The translations under genes were made by a program, and so were the position numbers. Positions 57,940-64,000 of a stretch of 64,000 bases of DNA are shown in pieces. Source of the DNA: Haliclona indistincta (taxonomy: Eukaryota; Porifera; Demospongiae; Haplosclerida; Chalinidae); contig OZ024784.1 of NCBI GenBank assembly GCA_964017065.1, forward strand, positions 9,715,152 through 9,779,151, given 5' to 3'. The stretch's first letter is position 1. Every line of letters starts with the position of its first letter. Under the pieces are notes generated by a model, which ran no database searches, was not told the origin of the DNA, and saw only the letters and a program-made list of their open reading frames with translations.

Positions 57940-60900
57940 ATGACCGATGTGACCAGAGACATGTTGATAGACTACATGAGACGAAAGGGAGGTCGTGTCA
58001 AGAATGTCGATCTCGTAAAACACTTTCGAAAGTATCTTTTGTTTGAGGACGCCATCAAAAAAGGTTTGTTGCTGTTAGTGTTGCAATACATGTGCCGGGG
58101 GCTACACAGAGCAGGAACTGTGCTATTGTATTTGTTTGAATAGTTACAGTAATGGCTTCCCCTCTCCGTGGCCTTCTTGACACCCCCGCTTGCACCCTCC
58201 CCCTGACTCGCTGACTACAGCTAGCTGCTCAGCTCGCAGCTCATTTTGTTTTTTGTTTTTTTGCAGAACGAGCTCGCGAGGACTTTAAAGAGAAAGTAAA
58301 TACTGTTGCAGTTATAAAACAAGAACAGGTATAGCTCTGACACATTGTACACAATGCTGAGTTTAGACTAGGTATCCAAGGAAATGTTATGTCATCTTGC
58401 TGTCATGCTAGGCAGGCATTTTGGTATTTCCCTAGGATGCGTGTGGGAGAGAGAATTGTTGTTCAGCAGATGATTCTGTGTCATTGGTGTCTAAATGCAG
58501 TCAACAAAGAGTGTTGAACTGTGTTGACACCATGTGTGTGAGCAGTTCTGAGCTCACGTCTACGTGTGATATGTTTTGGTGTGAACATGACTCCTCTTCT
58601 GTCCATACTAGGGGGAAAAGTTCCTCTATCTCAAAGAGAATAGTACTTCACCTCCACCAGTGTCTCCTCCTCCTAGTGCTGCTGAGCGGAGCACAGCACT
58701 CTCGCGGATCACATCACTGCATGAGAATGGAGATCGCTATCCACCGCCCACTCAAACCAAGCCTGTGAACACTACTCTCACTAATGGAGTGCGCAATCAT
58801 GCACCCTCACCACCCTCCAATAAACCCTCATCTCCTCCAGTAATGAGCAATGCTTTCTCTGCCATCTCTTCAGTATCCTCTTCTAACCAGGCAGTTGCAC
58901 CAACTGGTCGTAGACCACCTCCATTGTCACCTGCTACTCAAGCAGTTGACCTGTCAGCTGGTCGTAGACCACCTCCATTGTCACCTGCTACTCAAGCAGT
59001 TGACCTGTCAGCTGGTCGTAGACCACCTCCATTGTCACCATCGATTACTCAAGCTGTGGATCCACCAACCAGTCGCAGACCACCTCCACTGTCACCTCCT
59101 GCTACATCTGTTAAACCACAGACCGATTTCAGTAGACGTCCCGCTCCTGTGGTTCCCTCCTCTAAGCCTCCATCTGGATTAATGTCAAGCAGGCAGAAGC
59201 CACCTCCTCTCTCTTCTCAGTCTGATGCTCAACCAGTTGTAGGTAGACGACCAGGCCCCATCTCACCTGGTGTACGGTCTAGTGGCACACAATCTTCATT
59301 ATTTTCACCATCTTCTCTTACGCAAGTAGAGAGAAGACCTGCTCCAGCTGCCCCTCCATCAAGAACTGAGCCTAGTCGTCGTGAACCCCCTCGTCCTCCT
59401 CAACGAGCACAGCGTGCCTCTGAAATCACCCAAACCAGTATAGTCCAACTAGATGAGAGCCCAGGACTTCGGCGTGCTTCGCCGCCTCCTGCTCCCACTA
59501 TGTCTACTAGTTTGGGAAATGATTCCAGCTCATTCCTAGACCAAATGACGTCTGAGTTGAACAGCATAGGATCCCTCTTCTCTGATAACAGCTTCATGAT
59601 GGGCTCTAAGCCAACCACTGCCCCTACTACTTACTCATCTTCTTCCTCTATGTCGACCTTCTCCTCGTCTAAGCCCTCCTTGATTTCCTCACCTACTCAT
59701 GGGTCACCAGTTACTAAGACACCCCCTCAACAGCCTCCTCCAACCAGCTGTGAGTGAAAGTATTGATAGCTAGTGTGTGTGTGTTTGGTTGGGAGTGTTG
59801 ATAGCACCAGTATGGCTCCAGTATGGTCTACACTATAGACAGTGTATGGTCTCAGTTTGGGACAAGCCCCCAGTCTGTAGTGTATACACATACACACACA
59901 CTCTTACACATACAATGACTCTATACAGCTACGCACTGTTTCTTTAATTTTGCTGATAATTTGTGCTAATTGAGTCAGTGTGGTTTCAGTGAGTAGTCAT
60001 GCTGTAGTTAGTAGCACATTCCACACATACTTGATATTTCTGTGGGAAACATGATCAACAGTTCTATTGTCAACCCACATCAACTGTACTAGTGCTGCGT
60101 GAGCTGCACCACTCCATGAGCCTCCAATAGTTGTACATGTAATCTTATTTCCTTCTCCTCTCACAGATTCTAATGCAAGTCTTCTCTCTCCCTCCTCTCT
60201 GTCTTCATCTTCCTCTCTCTCGTCAGCAACAGTGCCATCACCATCTCACAATCCACAGAGTATGTACTATGCGCGTGTAGTGTTTAGTCTATTTCTACTG
60301 GTGTGGTAGGGTATAGTAACATTATTGTTGTTATTATTGCATGTGTTTAGGTGTTCAACATCTTATTAAGCAGTATACTCCATCGTCTGGTAACTTCCCA
60401 TCGTCTCCTTCACCTAGACAAGGTCTCCATAATCCGACATTAGTTACAGCATAGCTCTGATCACAGTGTATGAAACTATCTATTATTCTTCAGATTTACC
60501 AATGGCTTCACTATCAGTGAGAAGAGAGTCTACTCCGCCTGACTCACATGTACACCGCTCTCACTCTAATGCTGCCAGTGGAGTACGACGAAGAGGTGAG
60601 ACTACATAGGGATTATGAAGACGACATGTAAACTGTCACTTGACTCAGGCAATCTGGACACACTAACAAGAAGATCTATTCAGAATCCTGGCATGGATAG
60701 ACTAGAAGTAATTCGTTTTTGCATGTGTTTTCATCTTATGTTTATTATTCTTACTATAGTTGATGGCCCATAGATTATCCAAAACTTCTGATGACCTTCA
60801 AGCCTCACGAGAAGCTGTAAGTTCCTCTGTACATACTTGTGTATGACGCTCCTCCCAATCACAGCTAAGTGGAGTTGGTGACTCTGAACAAGGACGAGAC

Positions 60901-62261
60901 TGTAAGTGTTCACATTACAGTACTAATACTACTAATAATCTATTCTTCAGCTCCCATGAGTAGTGAAGACTATTATGAGCAGGTTGATCCTGTGGAGAAG
61001 GAGTGGGCACATGCACTCATTGATGGTCGTCTTGATACAATACACCAGCTAATACTCTCTGATGTCAGCTACATCAACAAGAAAGGATTTCTCAATGTTA
61101 GTGTATTGCTGTGTTATATTATTATGTTATATTGATAACTGTCTTCCTTCGTTGCTGTAGGGATGGGTAAGTTGCTGCACTCCACTATCTCTACGGTACA
61201 GTATCTAATCTTGTTATTTACAGACTGCTCTTCACTGGGCAGCTAAACTCGGCAATCAAGACATGGTTAATGTATTGATACTCAGTGGAGCTCTGGTGGA
61301 TATCAAATCGGTATGTCACACATCTCTTGCATAGAAGTGATAATAAACTTTTCTGTTTCTTTTTCCTTGTTTTTGTTGCTGTCCTTCTTGTGTTGTGTCA
61401 TTTTATCAGAATGTAAGTACACAGTGCATTACAATACACGTTTTACTGTTGTTTTCTATTTCTCATTGAACATCGGTGGCTCTTGTGCTAACAGGGGGTA
61501 AGTTCTTGTTGATTTTTGTGTAACCAATGTTCATTCTCTCTTCTCTGTACAGGGTTTAACTCCACTTCATCTAGCCTGTGAAGCAGGTAACGAGGATGTC
61601 ATTAAGACACTAGTGAGAGAGCACAGTACGTTGACGGAAGCGCAATTGAGTAGTCAGGTCGATTTGCTGTTTCTGCTCATTCCTTAGATGCACCGGTCAA
61701 TGCTCGTGACCACAGTGGCAAGAGACCTATGGATATACTCAACAATTCTTCTTCAGAAGTTGCTAAAAGTATGCTGTCAATAGTTGCTAGTAATGTTTTG
61801 AGACTTGTTGGAATGTATAGGTCTATTACGCAATGGACTCAGATACTACACACCACCTACTGAGAGTAAGTCAACAAACTACTCGTATTGCTAGTGATTC
61901 AATCTGTCTTTAGTTCCTTTGTCTTCATTTGCCATTGTGAGGAAGGGTACCAAGCCTCAAGGAGCTCTCTCCTTTAATGTACCACACAATAACCTCAGAA
62001 GGCATGATAGACAAGCTGCCATTAAACATGTCAACGAAAAGGTTAGTTTGACTGCATCTCTCTTTATCACTTTGTTTAATTTTTCTCACATCCAGAGAAG
62101 AGGAACATTGTCTTTCCGTAAAATTAGTTTTCGTAGAAGAAAGTACACAGTAGCAGATGGCAAAAGGGACCGAACAAAGTAAGAATTGCATCTCATTAAA
62201 AATTATGTTTCTATTGCTCAGGTCTAACCCAAGTGGCCGCTATAACCAAACTCGCAATTAA
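57940..62261 (+). CDS. SOWAH: Sosondowah ankyrin repeat protein (SOWAH family)
   Basis: Many exons from ATG at 57940 to TAA at 62259-62261. The N-terminus (MLIDYMRRKGGRVKNVDLVK, KERAREDFKEKVNTVAVIKQ, GEKFLYLKE) matches the winged-helix-like N-terminal domain of SOWAH proteins. A very long proline/serine-rich region follows with repeated RRPPPLSP motifs, including a 54-bp tandem duplication near 58910-59020. Toward the C-terminus, VDPVEKEWAHALIDGRLDTI leads into two or three ankyrin repeats (GWTALHWAAKLGNQDMVNVL, GLTPLHLACEAGNEDVIKTL) and a basic tail. This N-terminal domain plus C-terminal ankyrins is the SOWAH layout. The cellular role of the family is poorly known. PPPLSP motifs could bind SH3 or WW domains. 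Exon limits in the middle are approximate. Confidence 0.85.
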
Positions 62262-62471
62262 CAGCTCAATCTCTCCCTCCCTCCCCACCATCCCATCCAT
62301 TCTGTTCTTGTGTGTGAGAGTGTAATAGACAAATTGTTTCAGTACTATAGTCCGATCTATGACACATTTTTTGAGAGCATGGTTTTAATCCAGTCAGTTC
62401 TGTGTGGTCTTGTTGTTTCTTTACATTGTGAAAGTTTTGATGATTATGATGGAATTTGATAATAACAATAT

Positions 62472-64000
62472 TTATACTAAAAATTCAGTAGGTGATTGGT
62501 GTTGTTCAGTTCTGTTAGGTGAAGCACACCACCTAATCACTGCTTTCCATGCCTCATCCACAATTAGCACAGAGGAGGAGAGCAGAGTAAGGAAAACCAG
62601 GTCAATGATAGAAAGAGCTTCTGTCTGGAACACAGATTGCAGTGGAGGAAAGTACACCACTAGCAGTTGGCCCAACAGAGACCCACCAACTGCGTATAAG
62701 AACATGCGATTAGTAAAAAGACCAACAGATAGAACCGACTTCGTCTGTGGGAGGGAGAGAAGGGTGTACTGGAGTAATGAGGCGAGGATGACTAACCAGT
62801 GATCTGCAGCTAAGTGCATTGAACATGTCAAACAGAGTGAAGCATGTGAACGTCATAGTAGTGTCTCGTGGAGTGATCTCATTGTCTTGCATCTATTATA
62901 GACCACATGAGCTATGCATGCACACCACCAGACAGGTAGCTGGGCGTACCTCAGTCCAGAAGACCCAAAGTGTACCACTGACGATTACTGATGCTGACAT
63001 TAGCACTCTGCTGATGAGGTGACAACCAATCATGCGGTCACTTGCTTGGCGTGGTGGCTGATTAGTGATGTCACTATCAACAGGCTCCACCCCCAGACTG
63101 AGGACAACAATGATGGATGCTCATACTCACAAAATTACTTATGGTCTCTACCTCTGAGCTGGAGGCCCATCCATGATGATGTTGATCCACAGGATTTGCA
63201 TTGCATTGAGTGGATTAGGGAACCCAAACAACACAGACAATGTAATCAGAGACAACGCTGCTATACTCCTGAGAGTGAGGAGGATAGTATGATTATAGTC
63301 ATATGATACACTTACGTGCTGAGTTGAAAACGAACAAAGTTTCTTATGTTGTAATAAATCCCCTTTCCCTCCTCCACTGCTGATCTGCACGGTAGGTAAC
63401 ATAATATCAGCTGTCACTATTCAAGCTTTACTCTTTCACTAACAGAATAGTGTTAAAGTTATCATCAGTGAGCACCATATCTCCTGCTTCTCTGCACACA
63501 TCTGTGCCAAGCTTCCCCATTGACACACCAATATCAGCTCTCTTGACAGCTACAGCATCATTAGTGCCATCACCTGTCATGGCTACCACCTCACCAACTG
63601 CTTGAAGTGCCTGTAGTAGTCAAAGACTTTAAAATAGAAGAAAATCATTATTGAATAACAACAGCTCACTTTGACAATAATAACTTTGTGTCGTGGTGTC
63701 ACACGATAGAATACATTAGCCTGTTGTACTGAGGCTTGTAGTTGTCGAGGGTGCTGAGAGAGATGGTCTAACTCCTCCCCTGACACACTGAGCGACCCAG
63801 CTGTTTGTATACCAACACTGCGAGCTGTACAGACATGTATGCATGACCGTTTTGATTCTTCATTGTCTCACCAATGGACTCTGCTGTCTCCTGAGCATCA
63901 CCAGTGATCATCTTGACTGCCACACCCCCATCCAATAACTGGTGTACTGATGTAGCCACGCCTACTCTTGGTGGATCCCACATACCCATCAATCCAACAA
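62472..64000 (-). CDS. ATP2C1: SPCA-type Ca2+/Mn2+ P-type ATPase, 3' part
   Basis: The 3' exons of a gene that continues beyond the right edge. On the complement the order is [37 protein letters not shown], the P-domain hinge [40 protein letters not shown], then membrane helices ([58 protein letters not shown]) and the C-terminus ending [25 protein letters not shown] is characteristic of secretory-pathway Ca2+-ATPases of the Golgi, which pump Ca2+ and Mn2+. The phosphorylation site DKTGT and the N-terminal half are off the window. Confidence 0.95.

Noticed and set aside
62404..62802. Plus-strand frame over the P-type ATPase 3' exon
   Set aside because: It is antisense to the conserved SPCA C-terminal helices, and its translation has no domain.

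Overview
The window is animal nuclear DNA, most likely from a sponge (demosponge-like). Nearly every gene is a recognisable metazoan orthologue split by very short GT-AG introns, often about 50-80 bp. Genes are packed with head-to-head or tail-to-tail gaps of about 50-750 bp. The accessory content (a RecQ-like helicase element, intronless DEATH-ankyrin genes, MITE-like repeats) fits what is known of sponge genomes. The species assignment is inference; no rRNA, mitochondrial or other marker sequence is present.

Layout, left to right. PAR6 (+, 5' end outside the window); a pogo/Tigger-type MITE; a CCDC142-like gene (+); V-ATPase subunit d (-); RMDN1-like (+); GINS2/PSF2 (-); septin-7-like (+, with a 610-bp inverted-repeat element in one intron); an unassigned CxxC protein (-); an intronless PTB-domain protein (+); a 1.9-kb element with 86-bp perfect terminal inverted repeats and a 9-bp target duplication that carries a damaged RecQ-like helicase; a 27-exon K-Cl cotransporter (+) whose start codon lies 63 bp from that element; TTC27 (-); an intronless guanylate-kinase-like plus ELMOD3 fusion (+); CCDC90B/MCUR1-like (-); RANBP9/10 (+); DDX24 (-); DENND11 (-); MCM4 (+); CNOT10 (-); a short-chain dehydrogenase (-).

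From about 45.2 to 56.8 kb the order is rearranged. A 927-bp segment holding the shared promoter and first exons of two head-to-head dehydrogenase genes occurs twice in direct orientation, 10,654 bp apart and nearly identical. Between the copies lie an amine-oxidase first exon, two divergent intronless DEATH-domain/ankyrin genes that share a long near-identical inverted tract, a fragment of a multicopy protein, a 163-bp tandem repeat that looks like a repeated exon, and the 3' end of a LINE-like retrotransposon. The outer gene of each dehydrogenase pair is intact; the inner ones are truncated. The window ends with the complete second dehydrogenase (+), a Sosondowah (SOWAH) ankyrin gene (+) and the 3' part of an SPCA-type Ca2+/Mn2+ P-type ATPase (-).

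The ordinary genes serve unrelated housekeeping roles: polarity, DNA replication (GINS2 and MCM4), V-ATPase, septin cytoskeleton, CTLH ubiquitin ligase, CCR4-NOT and ion transport. They do not form a pathway. The regions that reward attention are the RecQ element, the DEATH-ankyrin block with its flanking direct repeats, and the kinase-like/ELMO fusion. Exon limits given were placed by hand from splice consensus and reading frame and are not transcript-supported.
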